Source: Tepidimonas charontis
Lineage (GTDB): Bacteria > Pseudomonadota > Gammaproteobacteria > Burkholderiales > Burkholderiaceae_C
Assembly: GCF_007556685.1 (NCBI RefSeq)
Contig: NZ_VJON01000002.1
Coordinates: 62,001 to 126,000, forward strand
Direction of reading: 5' to 3'
Length of the DNA stretch: 64,000 bases
Below the pieces are notes generated by a model that worked only from the letters and a program-made list of their open reading frames with translations, had not been told where the DNA came from and searched no databases. The translations under genes and the position numbers were made by a program. Below are positions 11,272-19,132 of this stretch, one piece after another. The number at the start of each line of letters is the position of its first letter. Positions within the stretch are counted from its first letter, which is position 1.

Positions 11272-11964
11272 ATGACTGCGACGGCCTTCGACTTCGACAA
11301 AGCCCGCTTCAACATGATCGAGCAGCAAATCCGCCCCTGGGAGGTGCTCGACGCCCGCGTGCTGGCGCTGCTGGGGGAGCTGCGGCGCGAAGACTTCGTA
11401 CCCGAAGCCTACCGAGCGTTGGCGCTGTCCGATCTGGAGATCCCGCTGTCGCACCCGGCCGTCGAAGGCGAGTCGATGCTGGCACCCAAGGTGGAAGCGC
11501 GCATCGTCCAGGATCTGCAGCTTCGGCCAACCGACAATATCCTGCACATCGGCACCGGCTCCGGCTACCTGGCTGCCCTGCTGGCGCGCCTGGGTCGGCA
11601 GGTGCTGTCGATCGAAATCAACCCCCGCCTGGCCGACATGGCGCGCACCAACCTGGCCCGCGCCGGCGTCGACAACGTCCAGGTCAAGACGGCCGACGCC
11701 GCCGCCGGGCGCTTCGCCCCGTGTGTGTCCGAGGCGCCATACGACGCGATCGTGCTGGGGGGCTCGGTGGCCGAAATCCCCACCGATTTGTTGGAGCTGC
11801 TGCGCGTCGGCGGGCGCTTGTTTGCGGTGGTGGGCGAGGAACCCATCATGCGCGCCACACTCGTGACCCGTGGCAGCGAGACGGGCTTTCACAGCGAGCA
11901 GCCGTGGGACATCGTGATCCCGCGCTTGCGCAACTTCCCCCAACCCAGCGACTTTCGCTTCTGA
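11272..11964 (+). CDS. pcm: Protein-L-isoaspartate O-methyltransferase family protein
   Basis: SAM-dependent methyltransferase of the PCMT family, which repairs isoaspartyl residues. The 230-residue product has the family N-terminus FNMIEQQIRPWEVLD, the acidic REDFVPE segment, and the SAM motif DNILHIGTGSGYLAALLARLG followed by VLSIEINPRLAD. The usual catalytic Ser of true PIMTs is not clearly placed: the loop before the SAM motif reads HPAVEGESMLAPKVEAR. The exact substrate is therefore uncertain. The adjacent order pcm-rhodanese-tolC is common in Burkholderiales, and the rhodanese starts 18 bp downstream. Confidence 0.8.
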   Translation: MTATAFDFDKARFNMIEQQIRPWEVLDARVLALLGELRREDFVPEAYRALALSDLEIPLSHPAVEGESMLAPKVEARIVQDLQLRPTDNILHIGTGSGYLAALLARLGRQVLSIEINPRLADMARTNLARAGVDNVQVKTADAAAGRFAPCVSEAPYDAIVLGGSVAEIPTDLLELLRVGGRLFAVVGEEPIMRATLVTRGSETGFHSEQPWDIVIPRLRNFPQPSDFRF

Positions 11965-11982
11965 ACGTAGGCGTATTCCGCC

Positions 11983-12333
11983 ATGGTTGCCCACATCCGC
12001 CCCGCCCAGTTGGCCGACTGGTTGCGCCAGTGCCGCGCCACGCACCCCGAGGTCGAACCGATCGTGCTCGACGTGCGCGAGCCGTGGGAAGTGCAAACCG
12101 CCTCGATCCGCCCCGATGGCTTCGAATTGCGCCACGTGCCGATGGCCACCATCCCGCTGCGCTTGGCCGAACTGCCACGCGAACGCCCCATCGCCTGCTT
12201 ATGCCACCACGGCGGACGCAGCGCCCAGGTGGCGTACTACCTGCAACGCCAGGGTTTCGAAGACGTCGTCAACATCGCCGGCGGCATCCACGCCTGGGCC
12301 ATGGAGGTGGACCCGAGCGTGCCACAGTACTGA
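11983..12333 (+). CDS. Single-domain rhodanese-like protein
   Basis: A 116-residue cytosolic rhodanese/sulfurtransferase domain. VLDVREPWEVQTA is the start of the conserved CH2-like region, and the active-site cysteine sits in LCHHGGRSAQVAYYL, followed by VVNIAGGIHAWAMEVDP. No signal peptide is present. It follows pcm by 18 bp and precedes tolC by 84 bp. The physiological sulfur acceptor is unknown. It resembles GlpE/PspE-type single-domain proteins, but the sequence does not allow a specific name. Confidence 0.85.
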   Translation: MVAHIRPAQLADWLRQCRATHPEVEPIVLDVREPWEVQTASIRPDGFELRHVPMATIPLRLAELPRERPIACLCHHGGRSAQVAYYLQRQGFEDVVNIAGGIHAWAMEVDPSVPQY

Positions 12334-12378
12334 ACCGGGGCACGCACACGAGCGCGTGCACGACGACGCGGACCGCAA

Positions 12379-12384
12379 TATACT
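12379..12384 (+). promoter_or_regulatory. Possible -10 element of tolC
   Basis: TATACT lies 33 bp before the tolC ATG and just after the rhodanese stop. The -35 region (around 12356) is a poor match, so an activator may be needed or tolC may be read through from pcm. Confidence 0.35.
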
Positions 12385-12417
12385 CCCACATGTATCAAAC
12401 TCAGAGAAAGACGTTTG

Positions 12418-13782
12418 ATGAAGCGCTCCGCCCACTCCTTATTCGCCCCGTCCGCCTGGTCGCGCGCCGTTTGCGCTGCCGCTGCCGCGGCGGGCGTTTG
12501 GCTGACCCCCATGAGCAGCGCCCAGGCACAAAGCCTGCAGACGCTGCTGGAGGCCGCGCGCGGCTATGACGCCAGTTGGCAGGCCGCCAAGGCCCAGTTC
12601 GAGGCCAGTCGTGCCCGCGCCGAGCAAGCGCGGGCGCGCGTCTTGCCCAGCGTCGGGCTGTCGGCCGAGGCGTTCCTCAACCGCCGTGACAGCTCACTCA
12701 ACGCGCTGGACGACACCTTCAACAACCAAAGCGTCAAGCTGGGCGCCTCGCATCCCCTCTACCGCCCCGGCAATCGGTTCGAAGTCGAGCAGGCCGAGCG
12801 GGCGCTGCAGGCCGCCCAAGCCCAGTTGGAGGCGGCCGAACAAGACCTGATCGTGCGCGTCGCACAGGCGTACTTCGACGTGCTAGCGGCACGGGATACG
12901 CTGGCCTTCGTGCGCGCGCAAAAAGCTGCCGTCGAGCAGCAGCTGGCGGCGGCCAAGCGCAACTTCGAGGTCGGCACCGCCACCATCACCGACACGCGTG
13001 AGGCGCAGGCCCGCTTCGACTTGGTGGTGGCGCAGGAAATCGCCAGCGAAAACGATCTGCGCGTCAAGCGGCTGGCGCTGGACCAGTTGGTCGGGCGCAG
13101 CGGAACCGACCCCTGGCCGTTGAAGGAAGCCGCAACGCTGCCCGCGCCCACTGACGAACCGCTGGAGACTTGGGTGCAGCGCGCCTTGCAACAGCACCCC
13201 GCAGTGCGCGGGGCGCAAGCCGCGCTGGACATCGCACAACTGGAAGTGCGCAAGGCCGAGGCTGCCAAGGGGCCTACGGTGGACGCGGTGGCGCAACTGC
13301 AATGGGGCCGTTCCCCCAGTCAGCAACCGCCCTTCCCGTATCTGCGCAACACCGTCGCCAGCGTTGGCGTGCAGTTCAACCTACCGCTGTACACCGGCGG
13401 GGCGCTGGACAACCGCATCAAAGAAACCGTGGCGCTGCAAGACAAGGCGCGCAACGACCTCGAAGGCGCCCAGCGGCAAGTGGCGCAAGCCACGCGGGCG
13501 GCCTATCTGGGCCTGCAGTCCGGCTTGGGTCAGGTGCGCGCGCTGCAGGCCGCTGAAGCGTCCAGCCAAAGCGCGCTGGAGGCCAACCAGCTGGGCTACC
13601 AGGTGGGGGTGCGCATCAACATCGACGTGCTCAACGCCCAGAGCCAGTTGTACCAGACCAAAGCCCAGCTGGCCAAGGCGCGCTACGACGTGCTGGTGGG
13701 CCATCTGCGGCTGCGCCAGGCCGCCGGCGTACTCAAGAGCGACGACGTGCAGCCGGTCAACGCCCTGCTGCAGCCGCGTTGA
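12418..13782 (+). CDS. tolC: TolC family outer-membrane channel
   Basis: Outer-membrane efflux/type I secretion duct of 454 residues, the usual length. A Sec signal peptide ends near AQAQS (residues 1 to about 40, hydrophobic Ala-rich core). Two internally repeated coiled-coil/beta-barrel halves follow, with the typical VAQAYFDVLAARDTL and NQLGYQVGVRINIDVLNAQSQLYQTK segments. The start is the ATG at 12418; a TTG one codon earlier is less likely. No inner-membrane pump genes adjoin. Its last 26 bp overlap the end of convergent waaA. Confidence 0.93.
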   Translation: MKRSAHSLFAPSAWSRAVCAAAAAAGVWLTPMSSAQAQSLQTLLEAARGYDASWQAAKAQFEASRARAEQARARVLPSVGLSAEAFLNRRDSSLNALDDTFNNQSVKLGASHPLYRPGNRFEVEQAERALQAAQAQLEAAEQDLIVRVAQAYFDVLAARDTLAFVRAQKAAVEQQLAAAKRNFEVGTATITDTREAQARFDLVVAQEIASENDLRVKRLALDQLVGRSGTDPWPLKEAATLPAPTDEPLETWVQRALQQHPAVRGAQAALDIAQLEVRKAEAAKGPTVDAVAQLQWGRSPSQQPPFPYLRNTVASVGVQFNLPLYTGGALDNRIKETVALQDKARNDLEGAQRQVAQATRAAYLGLQSGLGQVRALQAAEASSQSALEANQLGYQVGVRINIDVLNAQSQLYQTKAQLAKARYDVLVGHLRLRQAAGVLKSDDVQPVNALLQPR

Positions 13783-15184
13783 GCGCGCGGGCGGCGCGTC
13801 TCGCCCATACCTGCCCCACCACGGCGGCACAGCGCTCGGCGGCGCCGCCGTGGGCAGCCAACAGCGCGGCACCGGCCCGCTGGGCGGCGCTGCGCGCCTG
13901 CGGTGCCTGCAGCCACGCCCACGCCTGCGCCACGGCATCGTCCATATCGGTGGCGCGCCGCGCCGCCCCGGCCTCGATGGCGGCATCGGCGGCAAAAGCA
14001 AAGTTGAACGTGTGCGGCCCCACCACCACCGGGCACTCGCACGCGGCCGCCTCGATCAGATTTTGGCCTCCGTGCGGACCGAAGCTGCCGCCCAGCAGGG
14101 CGACGTCGGCCAGCGCGTAATACCACGGCATCTCGCCCAGGCTGTCACCGAGCAACACATCGGCCTCTCGGAAGGCCGATGGCCAGTGCGGCGCAGCCTG
14201 CAGCGGGCCCAGCGTCGAGCGCCGCACCACACGCCAGCCCTGCTGGCGCAGCGCCGCCTCGACGGCGTCGAAGCGCTGCGGGTGACGCGGCACCACCAGC
14301 CACAGCGGCGCAGCGGTCGCCGCCCTCTGCCGCACCTGCCGCCGCCAAGCGGCGCTCCAGGCCGCTTCCTCGCCCTCGCGGCTGCTGGCCAGCAGCAAAA
14401 TGGGACGGCCATCCGGTGCCTGAGGTGTGGCGGTCTGCGCGCGCCAGGCGGCGCGCCATGCGCGCCCCTGCTCCCACGGATGGGGGTGCCAGGGTATGTC
14501 GAACTTGACATTGCCCATGACGCCGCCCCGCGGCGGCAGCACCGGGGCGGCGAGCGTCTGCAGCCGGTCGGCATCCTCGGCGGTCTGCGCCCACACCCCG
14601 TACAAACGCCGGTAGGCGGGCCGCGCCAACCAGGCCAGCCGTTGCGCCCGCCGCGCCATGCGTTCATTGCAACGCGCGTTGACCAGCAACAGCGGCATCC
14701 CGGCGCCGGCGCAGGCAGCCGTCAACACCGGCCAGACCTCGGTTTCCATCAACACCCCAACCCGTGGTTGGAAATGGGCCAAAAAGCGCGCCACGGGTCC
14801 CGGCGCGTCCCACGGCAGCCAGGCCTGGGCATCGCCCGGGCGCAGGTGGCGCTGCCCTTCGGCGCGGCCGGTGGCGGTTCCATGCGTCCACAGCACCCGC
14901 ACTTCGGGCCAGCGCTGGCGCAGCCGCTGCACCCACAAGGCGGCCGCGCGCGTCTCGCCCAGCGACACCGCGTGCACCCACAACCAGCCGGATGACGGCT
15001 CATCGGCGTAATGGCCAAAGCGCTGTGCGATGGCCTCGCCGTAGCCGGGCTCGGCACGCGCGCGCAACGCCAGCTTCACGCGCAGCGCGGGTTGCAAGGC
15101 CGTGGTCACCGCCCCATACAGCGCCAAGGCGGCGCGTTCGGGCCAACGCAGAGCGGCATCGACAGGCAGGGTCACCGCATTCAC
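13757..15184 (-). CDS. waaA: 3-deoxy-D-manno-octulosonic acid (Kdo) transferase
   Basis: Adds Kdo to lipid A in lipopolysaccharide synthesis, acting at the inner membrane. The 475-residue GT30 protein has the N-terminal acceptor domain with WVHAVSLGETRAA (containing the catalytic Glu), then TGRAEGQRHL, LMETEVWPVL and NARCNERMARR, and the donor domain with GDSLGEMPWYYALADVALLGGSFGPHGGQNLIE. The start is a GTG overlapping the stop of the upstream glycosyltransferase by 4 bp (GTGA), so translation is probably coupled. It is slightly longer than E. coli WaaA. Confidence 0.95.
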   Translation of the reverse strand: MNAVTLPVDAALRWPERAALALYGAVTTALQPALRVKLALRARAEPGYGEAIAQRFGHYADEPSSGWLWVHAVSLGETRAAALWVQRLRQRWPEVRVLWTHGTATGRAEGQRHLRPGDAQAWLPWDAPGPVARFLAHFQPRVGVLMETEVWPVLTAACAGAGMPLLLVNARCNERMARRAQRLAWLARPAYRRLYGVWAQTAEDADRLQTLAAPVLPPRGGVMGNVKFDIPWHPHPWEQGRAWRAAWRAQTATPQAPDGRPILLLASSREGEEAAWSAAWRRQVRQRAATAAPLWLVVPRHPQRFDAVEAALRQQGWRVVRRSTLGPLQAAPHWPSAFREADVLLGDSLGEMPWYYALADVALLGGSFGPHGGQNLIEAAACECPVVVGPHTFNFAFAADAAIEAGAARRATDMDDAVAQAWAWLQAPQARSAAQRAGAALLAAHGGAAERCAAVVGQVWARRAARALNAAAAGR

Positions 15185-16326
15185 GAGGCAAACAGCCGTT
15201 GATACACCGCCGCGATGCCAGCCGCCTCCTGTTGCAGCGAAAAATGCGCCGTCACATGCGCACGCGCGGCCTGCCCCATGCGCAGCGCTGCCCGCGAATC
15301 GGCCAGCACATGTCGCAGCGCCTGCGCCAGGCCCGCCGCGTCACCGGGGTCCACCAAAGCGCCGTTGATGCCAGGCTGCACCAGTTGTTCGAACGCCCCG
15401 GTGCGTGAACAGATCACGGCACAGCCCGCAGCCGCCGCCTCGAAGGGCGTCAGACCAAACGGCTCGTAGCGCGGGCATGCCACGCAAACCAGACAGCGCT
15501 GGTACCAGCGATGCACCTCGGCGGCCGGTACTTCGCCCAAAAAACGGATGCGTTCGCTCAGGCCCGCCGCCTCGATGCGCGCCTGCAGCGCCCGCTGGTA
15601 CGCCTGGTGCTGGGGTTGCGCCAGACCAGCGATCACCGCCGTGACATCTGGCAGGTGGGGCAGCGCGGCGATCATGGCGTCCACGAAGACATCGGTGCCC
15701 TTGTCGGGCCGCACGCGCCCAAACACCCCCACCCCCCAGCGCCCCGGCAGACCGCTATCGGCCCACGCCTGGGCCTTGTCGGGTGGCGGTGTAAAGCGCT
15801 GCAGGTCGATGCCGTGCGGCACCACGGCCCAGGTGTTGGGCACGAACTGCGCCGCCTTCGGTGTGGTGGCGATGACCGCATCCATGCGGCTGATCAGCCA
15901 GCGTGGAAACCAGCCATGGCGGTGCTGTGCCGCCGAAGTGAACACCAGCCGTATTGGTAAACGCAGCACATCGCGCGCCCACAGGCCGGCGGCCATCTCG
16001 TGATCACGCCGCACGTGCCAGATGCGAAACGGCCGCCCCGCCGGTGGCCGCCGCGACAGCGCGATGGCTTGCCGCAGCGTCATGCCGGGCATGCCGTGCG
16101 GCAGCGGGGTGCCACAGTAGGCCAGCCGCCACTGCCGCGCCTGAATCGGCACCAGCGCGTTGACCGTGGCCGACACCCCCGTGTAGCGGCGCTTGAGGTT
16201 GAAGACGATGACCTCGGGGTCAGGATCGGGTGTCAACGCGGCGCCCGGGGGCCCATCGGTGCGGCCTTCCCCGGGCACGGATGACGCTGGTGCGGGCGCG
16301 CTGACGGCCAACGGTGAGTGGGCCAT
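15181..16326 (-). CDS. Glycosyltransferase family 4 protein (LPS core type)
   Basis: GT-B glycosyltransferase of 381 residues. After a ~40-residue Ala/Pro-rich leader, the acceptor domain starts EVIVFNLKRRYTGVSATVNAL. The nucleotide-sugar domain contains VPHGIDLQRFTPP, GVFGRVRPDKGTDVFVDAM and the EPFGLTPFEAAAAGCAVI segment with its typical E-x7-E. Its ATG overlaps the stop of the upstream phosphomannomutase (TGATG), and its stop overlaps waaA (GTGA). These three genes form one coupled unit, so a lipopolysaccharide-core sugar transfer is the likely role. The sugar and linkage cannot be read from sequence. Confidence 0.88.
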   Translation of the reverse strand: MAHSPLAVSAPAPASSVPGEGRTDGPPGAALTPDPDPEVIVFNLKRRYTGVSATVNALVPIQARQWRLAYCGTPLPHGMPGMTLRQAIALSRRPPAGRPFRIWHVRRDHEMAAGLWARDVLRLPIRLVFTSAAQHRHGWFPRWLISRMDAVIATTPKAAQFVPNTWAVVPHGIDLQRFTPPPDKAQAWADSGLPGRWGVGVFGRVRPDKGTDVFVDAMIAALPHLPDVTAVIAGLAQPQHQAYQRALQARIEAAGLSERIRFLGEVPAAEVHRWYQRCLVCVACPRYEPFGLTPFEAAAAGCAVICSRTGAFEQLVQPGINGALVDPGDAAGLAQALRHVLADSRAALRMGQAARAHVTAHFSLQQEAAGIAAVYQRLFAS

Positions 16327-17738
16327 CAGTGCGCTCCCGCCTCGACGGTGGCGTCGGGTTTGACCTGGTGCAGCAGGGCCAGCATCTCGGCTTCGATGCG
16401 CGCCAGCGCCTGCGGCGTGTGCCCCTCGAAGCGCAACACCAGCACCGGCGTGGTGTTGGAGGCACGAATCAAACCGAAGCCGTCGGGCCAATCGACGCGC
16501 ACGCCATCGACGGTGTGGACCTGAGCAGGCGGGGCGAAGTGTGCCAGGCGCTGCAGCTCGGCCACCACACGGTGCGGCTCGCCTTCGGCGCAGGCAACAT
16601 TGAGCTCGGGCGTGGCGCAACTGCTGGGCAACGCTTCCAACACCCCGCCGGGGTTGGCATGGCGACTGAGGATTTCCAGCAGCCGTGCCCCTGCGTAGCT
16701 GCCGTCGTCGAAGCCGTACCAGCGCTCCTGGAAAAAGATGTGGCCGCTCATCTCCCCGCCCAGCGGCGCCCCCACTTCGCGCATCTTGGCCTTGACCAAC
16801 GAGTGGCCGGTACGGTACATCAGCGGCACGCCGCCGGCGGCGCGAATGGCCGGCGCCAGCCGCTGGCTGCATTTGACATCGAAGACGACGGTGCCACCCG
16901 GCACGCGCGCCAGCACATCGGCGGCGAACAACATCAGCTGCCGATCGGGGTAAATGGTTTGGCCGCTGGGCGTCACCACCCCCAGGCGGTCGCCGTCGCC
17001 ATCGAAGGCAAAGCCTACGTCGGCGCCGCTGCGTTGCACCGCCGCGATGAGATCGCGCAGGTTTTCCGGCTTGGAGGGGTCGGGATGGTGGTTGGGAAAT
17101 GTGCCATCGACTTCGCCGTAGAGCACGGTGACCTCACAACCAAGGACGCGAAACAGCGCCGGGGCCGACGCGCCAGTGACGCCGTTGCCGCAGTCGATGA
17201 CGAGTTTGAGCGGCCGCTGGAGTCGCACGTCACCGACGATGCGGGCGATATATTCGGCTTGGATGTCGAGCGTGCGCACGCTGCCACGTGCTGGCGCATC
17301 GATCACTTCCGTGGCGCTGGCCTGCATGGCGGCGCGCAGCGCCTGGATCTCGTCGCCGTAGATCGCGCGCCCACCTAACACCATCTTGAAGCCATTGTGG
17401 TCTTTGGGGTTGTGGCTGCCGGTGACCTGGATGCCGCTGCGGCAATGGGTGGCTGCAGCGTAGTACAGCATCGGCGTCGTGACCATACCGAGGTCGAGCA
17501 CGTCCACCCCGGCGCGTGTCAAACCGTCGATCAGCGCCGCGGCCAGCGCCGGACTGCTCAGGCGTCCGTCGCGACCCACCGCCACCACGGTCTCACCCAA
17601 AGCACGGGCGCGCTGCCCGAACGCCATCCCCAGGGCGCGCGCAAACGCCTCGTCGAGCACGTCGGGCACGACACCGCGGATGTCATAGGCCTTGAAGGCG
17701 TGGGACGGGAAAGCGGTGGACACAGCATCGATTTGCAT
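16326..17738 (-). CDS. algC: Phosphomannomutase/phosphoglucomutase
   Basis: Interconverts hexose-6- and hexose-1-phosphates to feed nucleotide-sugar synthesis for LPS and exopolysaccharide. The 470-residue protein has all four alpha-D-phosphohexomutase sites: phosphoserine loop TGSHNPKDHNG, metal loop FDGDGDRLG, sugar loop GGEMSGHIFF and phosphate loop RASNTTPVL. The ATG at 17738 (MQIDAVSTAFPSHAFKAYDIRG) matches the family N-terminus better than an in-frame extension to 17783. It is the first gene of the coupled algC-glycosyltransferase-waaA unit. The name manB is also used for such genes. Confidence 0.94.
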   Translation of the reverse strand: MQIDAVSTAFPSHAFKAYDIRGVVPDVLDEAFARALGMAFGQRARALGETVVAVGRDGRLSSPALAAALIDGLTRAGVDVLDLGMVTTPMLYYAAATHCRSGIQVTGSHNPKDHNGFKMVLGGRAIYGDEIQALRAAMQASATEVIDAPARGSVRTLDIQAEYIARIVGDVRLQRPLKLVIDCGNGVTGASAPALFRVLGCEVTVLYGEVDGTFPNHHPDPSKPENLRDLIAAVQRSGADVGFAFDGDGDRLGVVTPSGQTIYPDRQLMLFAADVLARVPGGTVVFDVKCSQRLAPAIRAAGGVPLMYRTGHSLVKAKMREVGAPLGGEMSGHIFFQERWYGFDDGSYAGARLLEILSRHANPGGVLEALPSSCATPELNVACAEGEPHRVVAELQRLAHFAPPAQVHTVDGVRVDWPDGFGLIRASNTTPVLVLRFEGHTPQALARIEAEMLALLHQVKPDATVEAGAH

Positions 17739-17788
17739 GGTGACGCGGCAACACGTTGGTGTTAATGGGCGACAACCCCGCATTGTAG

Positions 17789-17812
17789 AAGGCGGCTATG
17801 ATGTGCCGCCTT
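17789..17812. repeat. 8-bp perfect inverted repeat between algC and the DMT transporter
   Basis: AAGGCGGC and GCCGCCTT flank an 8-nt loop (TATGATGT) in the 150-bp divergent region between algC and the DMT transporter. It could be an operator or a leader hairpin of the plus-strand gene. A TACAAT hexamer on the minus strand (about 17782-17787) abuts it and may be the algC -10. The sequence gives no regulator identity. Confidence 0.4.
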
Positions 17813-17888
17813 GTCGGGAGGCCGCTTGCAAGCAGCGTGGTGGGCGCGCAGCGGATGCTTTGGGTTGGAATGACAGAGGTCTCATACG

Positions 17889-18812
17889 ATGTCGCCACGT
17901 CTTGCGGCGGAGTTCATCTTTCTGGCGTCCCTGTGGGGGGCGTCGTTTTTGTTCATGCGGCAGGCTGCGCTCGAGCTGGGGCCGGTGGCCACTGCGGGCG
18001 TGCGCGTGGCAGTGGCGGCGGCGGTCTTGCTGCCGCTGCTGGCGCTCAGCGGCCACTGGCGAGCGTTTCGCGCCCACGCCGCACGCATCTTGTTCGTCGG
18101 CCTGCTCAACGCCGGCATCCCCTTCGGTCTGTTCGCCTACGCGGTGCTGTCCATCAGCACCGGGCTGACGGCGATTCTCAACGCCACGGTGCCCCTGTTT
18201 GGCGCCCTGGTGGCTTGGCTGTGGCTGGGCGAGCGGCCCGGCCGCTGGCGCGCGCTGGGGCTGGCGCTGGGCTTCGTCGGCGTGGCGCTGCTATCGTGGA
18301 ATAAGGCCAGCTTTCGTCCCGGAGGCACGGGCTGGGCGGTGCTGGCCTGCCTGGGCGCCACGGTGTTGTATGCCATTGCCGCCAGCTACACCAAAAAATA
18401 CCTGATGGGTATTGCGCCGCTGGCCACCACCACCGGCAGCCTGCTGGGGGCCACGCTCGGCCTGGCGGTGCCGACGCTGCTGACCTGGCCCACTCAACCG
18501 GTGAGCCCGTCGGCGTGGGCCGCCGTAGCGGCCGCCGGGGTGCTGTGCACCGCGTTGGCTTATCTGTTGTACTTTCGCCTCATCGAGGCCGCCGGTCCCG
18601 CCAAAACGCTCACGGTGACCTTTCTGATTCCGGTCTTCGCGCTCGGCTACGGCGCAGCACTGCTGGGAGAAGCGATCACCCCTTGGATGGTGGGGTGCGG
18701 AGCGATCATCATGCTCGGCGTGGGCCTGGCCACCGGAATCATCGATCCGGGGCGCTGGCCTCTGCGTCGCCTTGCAACGCTTCCTTCAGCTTCGGGCTGG
18801 CGTGGAAGGTGA
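17889..18812 (+). CDS. EamA/DMT-superfamily transporter (RhaT/YdcZ-like)
   Basis: Inner-membrane protein of 307 residues with about ten hydrophobic helices arranged as two EamA halves. The first opens AAEFIFLASLWGASFLFMRQAA, and the second repeats the pattern after residue 150 (GTGWAVLACLGATVLYAIAASYTKKY). The conserved end AKTLTVTFLIPVFALGYGAALLGEAIT fits the family. The substrate is unknown; relatives export amino acids or metabolites. AGAGGT sits 9 nt before the ATG. The last 74 bp overlap the convergent ihfA gene, an unusually long tail-to-tail overlap. Confidence 0.88.
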   Translation: MSPRLAAEFIFLASLWGASFLFMRQAALELGPVATAGVRVAVAAAVLLPLLALSGHWRAFRAHAARILFVGLLNAGIPFGLFAYAVLSISTGLTAILNATVPLFGALVAWLWLGERPGRWRALGLALGFVGVALLSWNKASFRPGGTGWAVLACLGATVLYAIAASYTKKYLMGIAPLATTTGSLLGATLGLAVPTLLTWPTQPVSPSAWAAVAAAGVLCTALAYLLYFRLIEAAGPAKTLTVTFLIPVFALGYGAALLGEAITPWMVGCGAIIMLGVGLATGIIDPGRWPLRRLATLPSASGWRGR

Positions 18813-19098
18813 CGACGCGGCGCGCCGCAATCGGCACCAGCTCGCCGGTGCGCGGGTTGCGCCCCGGTCGGGGGGACTTGTTGCGTACCTGAAATTGACC
18901 GAACCCGGCGATACGCACCGCTTCGCCATCGATCAAGCGCTCGGCGATGATGGCAAAGAACGCATCGACGATATCTTTGGACTCGGTCTTGTTGAAGCCG
19001 ATGCGCTCGTGCAGCCGCTGGGCCAGCTCGGCTTTGGTCAAGGTGGCCGCCGCTTCATCGGCGGCGGCTTCGGTGGGGTGGCGTGTGCTCGTGGCCAT
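18739..19098 (-). CDS. ihfA: Integration host factor subunit alpha
   Basis: DNA-bending nucleoid protein that pairs with IhfB. The 119-residue product contains LTKAELAQRLHERIGFNKTES, the core GEAVRIAGFGQFQVR, and the DNA-intercalating beta-ribbon with GRNPRTGE. A 20-residue Ala-rich N-terminal extension precedes the family core. It follows pheT by 34 bp, reproducing the conserved pheST-ihfA order. Its 3' end overlaps the convergent DMT transporter gene by 74 bp. Confidence 0.96.
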   Translation of the reverse strand: MATSTRHPTEAAADEAAATLTKAELAQRLHERIGFNKTESKDIVDAFFAIIAERLIDGEAVRIAGFGQFQVRNKSPRPGRNPRTGELVPIAARRVVTFHASPKLKEALQGDAEASAPDR

Positions 19099-19132
19099 GG
19101 GCGCAATCGTAGCAGGAGCCCGCCGTGGTGCG

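Noticed and set aside
11250-12386. ATACTCC shared upstream of pcm and tolC as a common operator
   Set aside because: Only seven bases, different positions relative to the -10 elements, and only one copy lies in a dyad.
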